DNA of 64,000 nucleotides from Humulus lupulus (GCF_963169125.1 NC_084799.1:63658643-63722642); one strand, 5' to 3'; shown: positions 11,656-24,373, numbered from the stretch's first letter. Notes: generated by a model not told the origin, from the sequence alone. Made by a program: numbers and translations.

Positions 11656-14264
11656 TAAAAGTCAATCTATATTATAAAAATTAATAATAACTAATTAAGA
11701 TTTGGTGGTGTAAAAATTAAAATCAATTATTGAATATCATTAATTAACCATTAATATGATTTTTGTATTAATTTAGCCTTGATTAACGCCATTTACATTT
11801 GACGAATTTAAGTATTTTCCATATTAGTGCAACTATAAAAATTAGGATAACATAATAATTGATGTTAAAAAGAAATAGTTGAAGGATTATAATTGGAGGG
11901 TCGTTCTTAAAATTAACCTATTCAATTAATCTTTGAGCTTATTAATTTGGACGAATTTTAATGATCATTTCACTGTAAGAATTGATCAGGACACACGGTG
12001 TGTTTAGTCGGTTCTATGAACTTTGTACTAAGATTTTTATCCATGTGACAGCTTCTGCCAATGTGTAAAGTATTTTTTTTTATATTACAAATATTGTATA
12101 TGTAATATATTATTTTAGTGACGACATGAATAATTATTAATGGAGATGTATGAATTCTCCATGTTAATTGAGCTCAACATCTGAACAACACATTGTTTTA
12201 AGTACAAGTTATTAATGGCTAATAAGCTCCCAATTCAAATTGCAAATCTAGCTAGTCCATGTGAATATCTATTTAATTAGTTGTTTACTTTGTGAGAAGG
12301 AAAAACAAAAGGTTAATGTGTGTGAAAGGTAGCTGTAAACAGAATCAAATAACATTATTAGATATAAATATTTATATATAAATATATATATATATATCTA
12401 GGAACCTGTTCATCATGATATAGGAGGTTTAAATAATTTGCTTGTTGACTTATATTTATATAAATCCAAGAAGAAATTTTTAAATGCAACATAATAAATG
12501 CAGCATCAGTCAAAACTATATATTATATAGGTATATCCTGCCACTATGAATGAAACGTGAATAAAATTATAAAATGGATTATAAAGTTCTCATGAAACTG
12601 GAATTCATCTTAATAATTTGGATATTATTATATATAAAATAAAATTTTGTCACTTAATTACTCTGCTCTCTTGTTGGGTGAAAGATGTGGCTTCGGGAAG
12701 AACAGTTTGGACACATTTAATTAAGTCAATTAATATATGTTTAAAAGATCAGATTTTGATGGGCATTGAAAAAGGACAAAATACTTAATTAGATGCGAGT
12801 AATCCAAGCAACCTAACCTAGCTAGATGTGATGCAACGAAATTAATTCCATGAACAAAAACTACATTAAACCCTAATTTATGGCATCACAAGTTGATGAG
12901 TATACATATAAAACTGCATTTTTTTTTCAACTTCTAATATTATTAAAATAGTTTAGTCTTTTAGGGGAAAATATGTATATTCTGTATATGTAATCTCTCA
13001 AGGGCTGATAGAACTCCACACGGTAAGAAAACTTGATGCTTCCAAATTTTGTCGAACTATAGCTAGTTGGCATTATCATAAACTGGTATTAGTAGTATAT
13101 ATATGTTCTACAAAAATACACACATGGACTTGTATTAAGTCAAATTATTATTAGACAATAGTTAATAGATTATTTTTGTTTTTGTTACCCTTGACAAGAA
13201 AATTAAGAAGTCAGATTAGTTGTCTAAAGGGTATGTTTTAATTGCGGTCTAACCAATTAGATTACGACACAAATATATTTAATTATATTTATTAGAGTTT
13301 TATTTTGATAAACATTTGTTTTTATATGTGATTATTACCTAATAATCAGAATACACATTTCAGAGAACAAATTTGAATATGAAAATTATTCCTTTATAGC
13401 TAGGATAAGTATGATGATGAATCCAATAATTAATAGAGCGACTTCTTTCAAATAAACAATTTTGAGCTTCGTTTAGTGGCAAAATTAAAGAGACTATTTT
13501 GCTAGACACACAAAACTTACATACAATGTTATGTAACTAATATAAATCACACAATTCAAAATAATTGGGTCTAACATATTAAATGCTAAAGTTAGTTATA
13601 CTTATTGTACATAATTTTTGTGTGTAATATTACTCTTAGCATATGTACCAAGCAGTTACTTTGATTTAAAGAGAATACCACTACAATACTTGTAAGAAAG
13701 ATAAGTGAGATAAATTTAGCTTAAAAGAAAATAGCCATAAATAAAAGTCCCCCTTTTCAAATTTAATTTAAAGCAAAAAATTTGGGGGTGTAAATGAGAT
13801 ATCTATTACCATTATTATTAAAAAAAACAATAATAAATCAAGATACTCAGCTATATGAAGCTGTTAATTAAAAAAATGGCATTTAAATTAAAGTATAGAA
13901 AAAGACACCCTAATTAATATCTTATATATATATATTTCTTCTAGATTTTGAATGTGTATAGAGTTTTAGGCGCATATATAAATAATGTACAATATTATAT
14001 GTATAACAGATATCAACAAATTTATAATATGTCATGGAAATGGTCTAGAATACAATTATAGCTTTTTTATTGGTATATATATTTAGGGGCTGGCACCGCT
14101 TGGCTGCGTCTTTGCAGCCACTTTTTGTTTTTGAGTTGTTTTCAACCCTATTATTTTTTTTATGTGGTGATGTATACAGTGTAGTTATTTAATATATCCT
14201 GCAAAATTTTAAGAAATTTCGAATAATTTATAATGCAAAAAACAAGATTCAAACAACTTGTATT
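11656..14264. other. AT-rich intergenic DNA, no gene seen
   Basis: About 2.6 kb with no open reading frame of note, no tRNA-like fold and no clear transposon ends. It contains TA-rich microsatellite patches (near 12365-12400 and 13920-13940). It lies downstream of the 3' end of the LBD15-like gene. Confidence 0.6.
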
Positions 14265-14312
14265 AAAAAGAAACAGTTTGAAAAAGTTCAATTGTCCGAA
14301 ATGAATTTCTAG
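14265..14312 (+). pseudogene. petA: Plastid petA 3' end, nuclear plastid DNA fragment
   Basis: The translation gives KKKQFEKVQLSEMNF followed by a TAG stop, which I recognise as the C-terminus of cytochrome f, the petA product of the plastid cytochrome b6f complex. The match breaks upstream of about 14265. Only the last 15 or so codons are present, so this is a transferred scrap, not a gene. Confidence 0.75.
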
Positions 14313-14335
14313 ATCCACAGATTTTCAATACCAAG

Positions 14336-14531
14336 CAGTTTTGGTTTGTATATTCATAATGATACTATGAGCGCTTTAGGGCGTCCCCAAGATATGTTTT
14401 CAGATACCGCTATACAATTACAACCCGTCTTTGCTCAATGGATACAAAACACCCATACTTTAGCCCCTGGTGCAACAACATGTACCAGTTTGACTTGGGG
14501 AGGTGGTGATTTAGTGGCTGTAGGCGGCAAA
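14336..14531 (+). pseudogene. psaA: Plastid psaA fragment, nuclear plastid DNA
   Basis: An open frame of about 65 codons reads [20 protein letters not shown], then [19 protein letters not shown] and [15 protein letters not shown]. This is part of photosystem I core protein PsaA. Homology starts at about 14336 and stops abruptly at about 14531. The Ala-Pro-Gly-Ala-Thr part, repeated in the plastid gene as I recall it, is here reduced to one unit ([10 protein letters not shown]), a small in-frame loss. The fragment is roughly a tenth of the gene, lacks start and stop, and sits next to a petA scrap that is not its neighbour in standard plastid maps. Confidence 0.9.
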
Positions 14532-15585
14532 GCACCGGTGCTTATTTTTTGTATACATGTATAAAAAATTAAATGTTTGAACTTTGTTTTCCACACTATA
14601 AATTTTTTAAATTTTTTTGAAAATTTATATAATATCATAAATAACTACAATATATATTGTCATATAGAAAATTTAGAAAAAAAAAAAAACCAAAGTGGAG
14701 GAAATAAAAAATAGATGCACCGAAGCCTTACCTATATATTTATACATAAAAAATGTGAAAGTTCGTCAATTAATTGAAATTCAATAAATCTCATTTGACA
14801 AGTTAATTTAAGACTTGACATGGGAAGAATCACAACCAACCATGCCTTTTGTCTCCTTCCAAATACTTTAATATATAAGAGGGTTTTTTCTTCTTTCAAA
14901 TCTTAATAACTAGCTAGCACAAACTAACATGCATGTACAAGACCTCAAATTCAAACAAAACCATATTCCCCGCACGTGTATACGTGTCAACAATAATTCT
15001 AAAATATTATTACATCTTAATTCACCAGGACCAAAAAAAAAAAAAAAACTAGGCGACTGATCAATCGAAACAGAAACCATGCTCGATCTCATATCGCAGC
15101 TAAATTTAATTTGGATAATTCACCCTTTACAAATATAAACTAAAAGTTCTTATATAGGATCTGAAAATTATTATTATGGTGAAGATTGGGATTTCTTTCT
15201 GTACCCGAGATTAATTAAGTACTTATATATATATATACACACATTTTTGCACATGGCACTACTTTTGGAACAAGTTGTATATGTACAAATATTTATTATT
15301 ATATATATAAATATGCATACATGTGTATACATATATCTTGTGGCCTAAGCTTGAGAAACTTTTCTCAGTGAATTAGCCTACCCAATAGCTTGATGAAGAA
15401 AACAAATACGGGGAAAAAGAAAACATCAAAATGATCATGAAACTATAACCAAAAAATATTTATAAGATCAGATCAAATCGATCCACAAAAAGAAATAAGT
15501 CACCAAACAATAGAGATAAAATACAGAAAATAAAAAGTAATATTGCCAATTAATTAATGCTACCAATAATAATCTTAATAATAAT
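14532..15585. other. Intergenic and 3' flank of the LBD15-like gene
   Basis: AT-rich DNA with no gene. The part adjoining 15586 is the 3' untranslated region of the LBD15-like gene (minus strand). Weak polyadenylation-like A/T tracts are present but none stands out. A poly-A tract lies at about 15032-15048. Confidence 0.55.
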
Positions 15586-16741
15586 TTAATCAAAATAGGG
15601 AACATTGTCGCTCGAAATGGAGCTATAACCTGTCGTATTAGTAGACGTATATAGAGAAGAAGTTGAAGAAGAAGTAGTAGAAGACGCCGAAACAACAATA
15701 GAAGGCGGAGGAGGTGGCGGCGACGGTGGTGGCAGCCGGTGAGGAGGACCGGGCGACAGAGTAGAGTGAGAAATAGCTAATTGGGACGGTAATGAAGCAA
15801 TGGACACCACACCTTGATGAATATTATTATGATTATGGTGATGATGTGGTGACATTAAATTGGCTAGCGCAGCTTGATGAGTAGTAGTAGTGCTAGTACT
15901 AGTATTAGTAGAAGAAACTATGTGATGATTATGACTATTAGTAGTGGCCTCTCTAAATTTGTATCTCAATATCTCAGTCCTTACTGCATTAAGCTCAGCT
16001 TGTAAAGTTTGGATTTGCTGTTGCAATGCTGAGATTAGCCCCATGCAACCGTAGACTGGATCTCTCAGCCTCAGGTTTGCTTCATAAACCAAACTATTAG
16101 CCGCATCGGCTCTCTGGCTTTCTGGCAATTCCTATATATACATATATAATCATCCATATCACTTGACCATATAAATTAATGAAAATAAATTATGAAAATT
16201 ATCTGGAGTTGATTATGATATATATATATATATATATTAGAATAATAAGTACCATAAGCATCTTGGACACGTTACTTGCACCAAAAACTTTGTGAACAGC
16301 GGCGAATTTTTGAGGCTCTTGAGGTGAAAAGTAGGGAGAAAAAGGGCATTCTTCGGCGCATCTTCTTCTCAAAAGCTTACATGCAGCACAAGGTGTAATG
16401 GTGTTCAAAGTCCCTGGTGGACCAAATGATTGCACTCTTCTTCCCATTTGATAATGATGATGATGATGATGATCAGAATTATTGTTGTTATCAATAATAT
16501 TTGGTACTACTGCATCAGTAGTACTTCTAATCCTCTTTCCTATTTCATCCAATCCCTCCCTTAAAATATATGACGAAGAGCAAAAAAATCAGAAAGAATA
16601 TATATTATGATTGTTAATTAGAGAGCTAGCTAGCACATCAAGTTTTATAGAAGAAACCACAAAACAAAGGATGCAAAGTTAATTGATTTAGTATAATTTT
16701 AAATGAGAAAAATAAAATATAGTACGTAGTTACCTGGACAT
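15586..16741 (-). CDS. LBD15: LOB-domain transcription factor, LBD15-like
   Basis: This is a plant-specific LOB-domain (AS2-like) DNA-binding protein acting in the nucleus. Proposed exons (minus strand) are 16741-16734 (8 coding bases), 16559-16253 and 16131-15586, giving 286 residues. Splice sites are canonical (CCAG/GTAACT; TTTTAAG/G; ATG/GTACTT; ATATAG/GAATTG). The start was chosen because splicing yields MSREGLDEIGKRIR, which resembles the N-terminus of Arabidopsis LBD15 as I recall it; without the tiny exon no ATG precedes the LOB domain in frame. Visible parts are a His6 run, the zinc-finger-like CAACKLLRRRCAEEC (CX2CX6CX3C), the GAS block around KVFGAS, DPVYGCMG, and the leucine-zipper-like helix with LISALQQQIQTLQAELNAV. 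The C-terminus is Ser/Thr/Pro/His-rich and ends NVPYFD. The frame is intact, so it is probably expressed. Family members control meristem and vascular/secondary-wall programmes. It is the only intact host gene here. Confidence 0.93.
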
Positions 16742-17050
16742 CCAAGCATATGTATTTATACTAGAAGTAGTTGTCTTGTAATTAGAATGAGGAGCAAATG
16801 GAGAGAGAGGGAGATCTAGGGTTGTCTGGAACTGGGAAGAGAGAAAAAGAAAGGCAGAGAATAGAGAAAGGAGTGCTTAAAAGGATTGAGCTTGCTATAG
16901 CCAAAAAGTTAGGTCAACGAGTCCTTTATTACAAAAGAAACAAACAAAACAAAATAGGTATAAGAAAAAGGGTTCAAGAATCAGATTTGTTTCTGGCTAT
17001 GATCGATGATCAAGTCGGTGATATAACGTATACTTATAAACTAATATAGT
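16742..17050 (-). promoter_or_regulatory. 5' leader and proximal promoter of the LBD15-like gene
   Basis: Read on the minus strand, the stretch just upstream of the start codon is strongly CT-rich (16790-16870), typical of plant 5' leaders. A TATAAATA lies only about 10-17 bases from the ATG, too close to be its TATA box unless the transcript starts elsewhere. A W-box core TTGACC lies at 16917-16912 (minus strand). The true transcription start cannot be fixed by eye. Confidence 0.4.
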
Positions 17051-18069
17051 ATTGTATGTCATTGGATTTCATTAATTAATTTGGACATACACCGGAATGG
17101 TACGTGTGCACTACGTGGTCTATACGCAGAGGTGATCGAGTTACATGTATTACAAGCAACAAATTAATTATATAAATGAATAATTAATCATAATTCTGCC
17201 CTAATAAATAATTATTATTGTATGTATGTCTTACTAAAATAATTGGTTCAATTAGTTCCCAACTTAGTATGGATTTGATATACTTATATATATTTGTATA
17301 TATCAAAAGGTCATTCATACAAGAGCTAAAAATTAAGCTATTCTTAGTCAAGTTTTAGAATATGGGTTAATTGACTTAATTCACTATTATTTCTGGAGCC
17401 GGCCGGGAACGGGATCTATTATAAATTATATATTTATATATATATATATTTATATGTATCAAGTTGGAGCTCTATATTTTATATGTTTTAGAAGAATAAT
17501 TCAGGTTTGAAAAACAAGTGCATGTGCAATAAAAAGGGAATTTAAAATGTAACATCTTTCAATATATATGCATGTTAACGCATTAAGGATAGATGAATAT
17601 TCTAAGATTTTCTTTTTAAAAACGTATTAATTAATTAATTAATTAATGAAAAAAATTAGCTTGAAAAATGTATATTTTGTTTAATAAGGAGCTAACCACT
17701 AAACTAAATGTAATTTTTTTAGTTTAAATTATAATTTTAGTTATTTTTATATATTTTTCAACCATACTTTACACATAATTATATTAAAGATATTCATTAA
17801 TTATTAGAATTTGAATACGTACTATTAAATACTCAAATTTTTAACTTACAAATCATAAAACATATAAATAAAGTACTAATTATAGAATTTTTTTTTTTTA
17901 AAAAAATAGGATTATTTAATTCACATATAATTGAAAATAAAAATTTATTAGTATCGTCAATGTTAAAATCCGCAGTAACATTATTCCTAATAGTCCTTCA
18001 ATCTTTTTCTCTGTGCTTTTTATTTTAGATTGAAAAAAAATCGGAGAGAAACTTTATATTTGTAGTAGT
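17051..18069. other. AT-rich upstream region of the LBD15-like gene
   Basis: No coding potential is seen. TA microsatellites lie near 17425-17450, and ATTA repeats near 17627-17647. It may hold distal promoter elements for the gene to its left; nothing specific can be supported. Confidence 0.5.
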
Positions 18070-18084
18070 ATGCTTTTTGTTGTG

Positions 18085-18226
18085 TGCCTTCGGGCTTGTC
18101 ATGTAGGCCAATGTCATGTCGTACCATGTCGTGCTAATTTCAACATCGTGTCGTGCCTGGTCCATGCTCGTATATTTTCATGTCGTGCTCATGTTGATTT
18201 CGTGTCGTGCCAAAAAGCCCGACTCA
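18085..18226. repeat. GTCGTGC-rich repeat, possible hAT-like terminal fragment
   Basis: Irregular copies of (C/A)(A/G)TGTCGTGC(C/T) recur about eight times in 140 bp, and the block ends with GTGCCAAAAAGCCCGAC. Arrays of GGCACGACACG with a GGGC-type end occur in non-autonomous plant hAT-like elements. No opposite end or target duplication was found. Confidence 0.4.
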
Positions 18227-18659
18227 TATTTACAATTTATCATAATTTTCTCTTTACAAATTAACTAAGTTGATTTTGACCATCAATATGTATAATTTAT
18301 TAGCGATAGATAATAATGATTGCTAGCTAGCTAGGGTAGTTCGTAATTCGTATCAATTCTTTTCTAATTCTTCAGTTTCTTTTTTTAATAAATGTATCAA
18401 ACTTTATTAATCGGATAAATCATCTATTAACATATACATCAAATAAGCAGGGATATCACCCTCTTCATAAACACGATCAACATATAAACATGATTTTATA
18501 GCGAGGTAATGAGCAACTTTGTTTGCATACCGTTTAACAAAAACTACTTAAACATTACATAAACTACCCACCAAGACCTTACAATCATTGATAACTAACC
18601 CAAAGGAAGACATCATTTCTATACTGGTGCAAATGGCCTAAACAACATTAAGACATTCT

Positions 18660-21600
18660 ATTTCAATGATTATTGCGTGCAAATTTTTTCGCTTGATAGA
18701 GCTCAATGCTACCTTAACCCCCAGTGCTCCCGCCTCCACAGGCTTCACCCTTCCCACTTTGGATCCTACTATAGCTTCAATCACCTACCCCTCAAGGTTC
18801 CTAGCCACACACCCAAACTCATACTTTCCTTCACTTACAAAAGCAGTGGCATCAACGTTTACCTTGATCATATTTACCAAAGGCTTGTTCCAATGCTCAC
18901 TTCCATCTCCATTCCGTTGAAATGACATAGACAGCTCCAGACATCTTTCCTGATCAACTTACCATTGATCAAGACTAGTTCTAGTTGATCACATTACCTC
19001 GTCTACTGAAGAAAACTTTTGATTCCACACCACATCATTCCTACTTTTCCAAAGTACCCAACACAACATGCCTGCTTCAGGTATAACATCCTTATCACTT
19101 GACTGAAAAATACTCTCCATCCAAGTAGAAAAATAAATGAAGGACCCATGTTGCACCCCCAGCACGTGATATATTACAGCAAATATATATGCGAAATGAC
19201 CTAGCACTAAGCTATGTAAGATAGACTCATTAACTTGCTTACAAACTGGACGACGCACATTAACCCCTATATTCTTTGTTTGCAGTTGAACTAACACAAG
19301 AAGGCACCCCATTGCTGCCCTCCAAAAGAGATTTTTTTGCTTTAAGCAATATCTTAAGGTTTCATAACTGGCGCCAGAACCTTGAGTTATCCTCTATACG
19401 CCACCTCCCACCTTCCAGCTGAAGCATATTATATGCACTTTTGACTGAGTAGCAACCTGATGGTTCACACACCCATTGCCAGTAATCTTGTGGAGCTGAA
19501 TCACTTAAAGGTATACTAAGGATCCACTCTTTATCCCTGCAATCAAATAAATTTGAGAGAATTTCCTCATCCCATTCACGCACATCCACTCTCATCAGAG
19601 ACGTAAATCTGTTAAGTGGTAGGTTGGGATGCGTTGACCAAGTCAGGCAGCCAATGATCCTCCATAATGCTCACACTAGTCTTGTACCAATACTCCATCT
19701 ATCACCTTTTTTAATCAGTGATTGAGGCTCCCAAATACTCCTCCAAATGAAACTTGGATTGGACCTTGGGGTTGCACTCAACAATGTACCATTTGGAAAG
19801 TAGCGAGCCTTTAATATCTTCCCCGCCAACAATTCTTGCCTTTCCAATAATCTCCACCCCTATTTTCCAAAAAAAGAGAGATTGAAATCCCTGAGATTCT
19901 GAAAGCCCATACCTCCACAATGTTTATGATTACTCATATGTCCCTAACACATCAAACTTATGCCTTCTTTTTCACTGGAAGATGTGTGCCACCAAAACTT
20001 TCTCATCATTCTTTCCATATCTCTACACACCTCTAACGGGAGAAGAAAAACTTTCATAGCATAATTAAGGAGGGATTGGACCACAATTTTAATAAGCACT
20101 TCTTTACTAGCTCTAGATAACAGTTTACCATCCCAGCTCTAAATTATTTTTCGAACCCTTTCCTTAATAAAGCCTAGTGATGTTGTCTTGTTCCTTCCCA
20201 TGATACTAGGTAGCCCTAAGTATTTACTCTCCTTCGAAGCCTCCTAAATTCCCATTAAGGAGCACACCTGGTGATGGGCTATGTGATTTGTGTTCTTGCT
20301 GAAGAAAGAACACACCTGGTGATGGGCTATATGATTGGCTAAATTAACTTGTCGACCGATGTTGCTTCTAAATGACTAAGAAGGCTCAGAATCCTATTTG
20401 CTTCTTGAAAAGTGGCCTTGCAATATAAATAACTGAAATCAGTAAAATACATATGAGATACTCTAGGAGCACCCCGCGCCAAATTACACCCATGAATCCA
20501 TCCTTCAGCCTCGTACTTTCAAACCAAAGCAAGGAATCCTTCAGCATAAATTATAAACAAATAGGGTGATATGGGATCACCTTGTCTGATACCTCTTTTC
20601 AGAAATATAGGCCCCACTTCGTTTTCTCGACTCACCACCTTATAAGTAACAAAAGTCAAACAGTAATCGATCAAATGGACCCACCTGCTCTCAAATCCCA
20701 TTCTTAGCATGATAGCTCTCAAATAAGGCCATTCAATTTGATCATAAGCCTTGCTCATATCAAGTGTCAGGGCCATAAATCCTTCCATCCCTTATTGCTT
20801 CCTCTTCAAGTAATGAAGGACCTCAAAAGTTACGATAATATTATTTGTAATCAATCTTCTTGGAAAAAACACACTCTGAGTATCAGATATAACATAGTTG
20901 AGAAACTATTTTAATCTATTGCCCACGACCTTAGAAACAGCCTTGTACAATACATTACATAAGGAAATGGGTCTAAGATAACTCATATATTCCGGCCTCT
21001 TCTTCTTTGGTATTAAAACCATGTTGGTATTATTCATCCCATTCGGCAACACTCATGTCTCAAAGAAATTTCTAGCAAACTTAACCACGTGCTTCCCCAC
21101 TATGCATTCTCCAAAAATTTTTATAGAACCCTGGGTTCATCCCATTAGGACCAAGAGATTTATCAGATAAAGGCTTTAATAATTCTTCAGTTTGCATAGA
21201 TGGTACAGAAAGCTGCACACACTCCATTATCTCATTCCATTCTGTATTTGAAACTAAAAATAACCCCTCGAAGTAATCTGACATCACCTTTGGAAGGCCC
21301 AAATTCCAGTCTACCCACTCCCCATTGTTCTTGTTCAGCCTCACCAATTGATTGTTTCTTTTCCTTGAACTAGCCGAGGCATGAAAGAATTTACTATTTT
21401 GGTCTCATTCCTTCATCAAAGTTATTTAGATATTTGTTTCCAAAAGACCACCCACTGAGTTAACACTTCAAACAATTTTTGTTGCTCCTCTTTGTACCTG
21501 GCCACTATAGTAGCATCTCTTCTGCCTTTAAATCTTCTAATAGCCATCTTACACAAATAGATTCTCTTTTTAAAATTCCCAATAATCTCCTTACCCAAAT

Positions 21601-22451
21601 TACCCAACACTTCTCTACAATGCTCCAATTTTCCCTAAATCGAAAAATGTCAGGATGGCTCCCAACAATTCTGAACTATCTGCTGACACATAGGCTCACA
21701 GAGCCAAGCATTCTCAGAACGAGACTTTTTAATGTAATGCCCAAGCATCACCAGGTTTGGGTTCAACAAAAGTGGGCAGTGATCAGAAGAAGACACCTCT
21801 AAATTTGTTAATTTAGCCATTGGAAATAACTCCAGCAAACAATGAGAAACAAGGGCACAATCTATTCTTACCCCCACCCACTTGGTCGTACCATGCCCCA
21901 TCTCCCACGTGAAAGGATAACCTCCCAGTTCCGTATCCATCAAATCGAAATTCATAAGCACCTGTTGAAAGCCTTATAACACCCAATTTGGATAAGGTAA
22001 TCCCCTATTTTATCGAATTGATTCACAACGTTGTTCATATCTCTGATGAGGCACCAATGAAAATTTTGTCTCTCCTTAAGCTCCCGAAATAAACTCCAAG
22101 TTCTTCTCCTCGAGCTGGGATTAGGTTCTCCATAAATCCCTCCTCAAGCCTCCAAGCCTCTTTCCTTGGTACTCGGATCACGACATCAATGTGATTATGA
22201 GAAAAACTCAAAATCTCAACCTCCTCCTTGACCTTCCACAATAACGCCACCCCACCAATTCTTCCCTGAGAATCAAATAAAACCAGACCCTCATATTTGA
22301 GTTGGGCCTGAATCCAAGAAACTCTTTCTTTCTTACACATTGTTTCACACAAAAAAACAAACATGGGTTTTCTTTGGTCCAATAAAACTTTAAGGAATTG
22401 AATGGCCTATGGGTTCCAAAGCCCACGACAGTTCCAAGATAGTAAACTCAT
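18660..22451 (-). pseudogene. LINE ORF2: endonuclease, reverse transcriptase, zf-RVT, RNase H
   Basis: It starts at 22451 with MSLLSWNCRGLWNP, the standard beginning of plant LINE endonucleases. The apurinic-type endonuclease follows (FLCETMCKKERV; SSDHCPLLL at about 21780). The RT region shows PLSDKSLGPNGM, LTLDMSKAYDQIEW and RGIRQGDPISPYLF (20580-20790). The catalytic FADD box, expected near 20436, reads YFTDF, so the second Asp is lost. The zf-RVT block (YWQWVCEPSGCYSVKSAYN, about 19470) and an RNase H-like tail (to about 18660) complete it. Many stops and frame changes are present. Confidence 0.85.
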
Positions 22452-22731
22452 AGTAACGGGTGAGCCCCACTCACAAGGCCCGTTACTTGCAAATTTTTTG
22501 GAAGCCCACTCTCCATTTGGGCCTTCTCAACATCTTGTTCCTACTCGAGCCCTCTGTCCTCCAGAGACACCATACGGAGCTGTTTAGGGTCACAAATAGT
22601 CAACCACTTTTTTGAAACTCACTGTTACTTTCTGCCAGCTCGATGTTCATAATTCTTTCCCCCTCATTACGTTGACTTCCCTGCATATCCGGATCCTTTA
22701 AGGCTCCACGATTCCCTCCATCATTCCCACC

Positions 22732-23658
22732 TCATTCCTTCCTCAGTTGTCCTTGTTTTCCTCGGTCCAGCTCATCAACATTAACTACCATTGATTTTGT
22801 ATAGAAACCACTGTTATCGCTAGCCTCCCTTAGAACTCCGGTGGTCAGAAATGATGCATGAGAACCAAACCTTAACCATCTTTCACTAATTGCTTGAGTG
22901 GCTCTTCTCAGCGATGCCCTCGTCCAAACTCCATAAGGATTTTCAATCTCTTCTAGAGGAGTCTCAAACAACTTATCACAAAACCTTTTGGTATGAGCAA
23001 TAATTCCACATATGAAATAGAAAGTAGGCACCCTTTTATATTAAAATAATACCCAAAACCACTCACCACCACTTTTCCTAATCTTCATCTTCCTCTTTAG
23101 TGGTAAGTCGATATTGATAGTCACCCTTATCCTCAAATAGTCCCTCCAGACACCATTGAAATTATTATGATCCGAATCCACAAAGATCCCGATATAATTG
23201 CCCCCATCTTTAGCTACACGTTCAGACATTAACCTGGCTGCATATCGTGAACTTTCACCCCACATATCTAACTTATTTAGTTTCATGAATCTGTGGTTAT
23301 CACCCTCCTTCATACACTCAATGACACTTTGTATACCATTGAAAGTCCATTGGCTGCCTTCCATCACTCTCCGAATGTCCACTTCATGATAGAATTGGAA
23401 TAGGTAGAGATTGGTCCCTAATTCCTTGATATAGACACCCCATCCTGGCCTCCATAGCGCAGCCAGCATGTTTTGCATTGCATTAAAATCGATAATCCTC
23501 TTAGACAAGAATTGCCCAACCAGACACCACATTACATCAATCTCTGCATCCACCTCTTCGGAAAAATCATACAAAATACTCTCTTCTTCTTCCTCAGCCA
23601 AACTGATATTGGCCCATTGTCTCTCCAAGTCTTGCACAAAACCACTGCTAGAGGCCAT
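22732..23658 (-). pseudogene. LINE ORF1, DUF4283 gag-like protein with degenerate zinc knuckle
   Basis: The likely start is the ATG at 23658 (MASSSGFVQDLERQW); an in-frame ATG also exists at 23718. An acidic region is followed by the DUF4283 fold (LVGQFLSKRIIDFNAMQNML, then LYLFQFYHEVD and GSQWTFNG). A CCHC-type knuckle follows after a frame change near 23040; its first Cys appears replaced (FYFICGIIAHTKRFC). Such ORF1 proteins bind LINE RNA. Stop and frame change near 23031-23041. Confidence 0.8.
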
Positions 23659-23760
23659 TACACATCCAAAGACTGAACAAATAACACAAAGACTGAACAA
23701 AAGGCTAACAATTGACAAAACTCACCATGTCAAAAGACAATACTCCATTCTTTAGTTTCT

Positions 23761-24373
23761 TAATAATGTGTATTTAATATATGTGATATCATGAAATGAC
23801 AATTCTTATGAAACTTTAGTAATCCTACACTTGGTTAATTTGAAAAAAGCGCCACAGTAGTTATTTCTATATAGATCAATAGCCATTTAACTAAGTGATT
23901 TCGGTAAAGAACCACAGGAGATTAATTATTCCGTTCATTGTTTAAATAATTAATAATAATAATAATTTTTTCAAACTTATCCAATTAAATATCAACTTAT
24001 TTAATTTAATTATTCGGTAAGGTTGAAGATTTTATAAATTATAAAATTGGGAATTATAATATAGTGGTTTTTAAAGCACATAAATGTGTGATTCCTTACG
24101 GCTCATCTCTTGCTCGTGGCGGATAATGTTTCCTTTCATTGAATTATTATGATTGTTATTTTATTCATTAAAAATTAATGCAAACTCTATTTTTTGTTAG
24201 AAGTCGTTTTAATTAATATATTTTGGATAAACAAATTTCCTCATAATATTGTTTGTAGCTCTATGCCAATCCAATTAAATAGGATTTCTTATTTCTTTCA
24301 AAAGCGTAAAGGTAAATGTGAAAGAAGAATTTGTAAATGTGAAGTGAAGACATATATATATATACACACATAT
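23761..24373. other. AT-rich intergenic DNA, no gene seen
   Basis: Between the LINE and the next inverted-repeat element there is only AT-rich sequence with ATA/TAA microsatellite patches. No supported feature. Confidence 0.6.

Larger units (their letters stand above)
18382..23745 (-). mobile_element. LINE (non-LTR retrotransposon), full length but dead
   Basis: The 5.36-kb element is flanked by a 15-bp target duplication, ATTCTTCAGTTTCTT (18367-18381) and ATTCTTTAGTTTCTT (23746-23760), differing at one base. It runs on the minus strand and ends at its 3' side in a short A tract (T tract on the plus strand at about 18380-18386) preceded by AATAAA-like sequence. ORF1 and ORF2 are both recognisable and broken. 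The matching duplications show that the copy inserted at full length rather than being 5'-truncated like most LINEs. Confidence 0.92.

Noticed and set aside
14346..14564. 72-codon open frame with near-perfect PsaA similarity
   Set aside because: It is a short internal part of a plastid gene without its start, stop or expression signals, so it is a nuclear plastid DNA scrap rather than a gene.
16798..17049. 83-codon frame upstream of the LBD15-like gene
   Set aside because: It is Glu/Arg/Lys-rich because it reads the antisense of the CT-rich 5' leader; no domain and no counterpart.
18666..18925. Plus-strand frames of 82-84 codons
   Set aside because: They are antisense to the RNase H-like end of LINE ORF2 and have no independent support.
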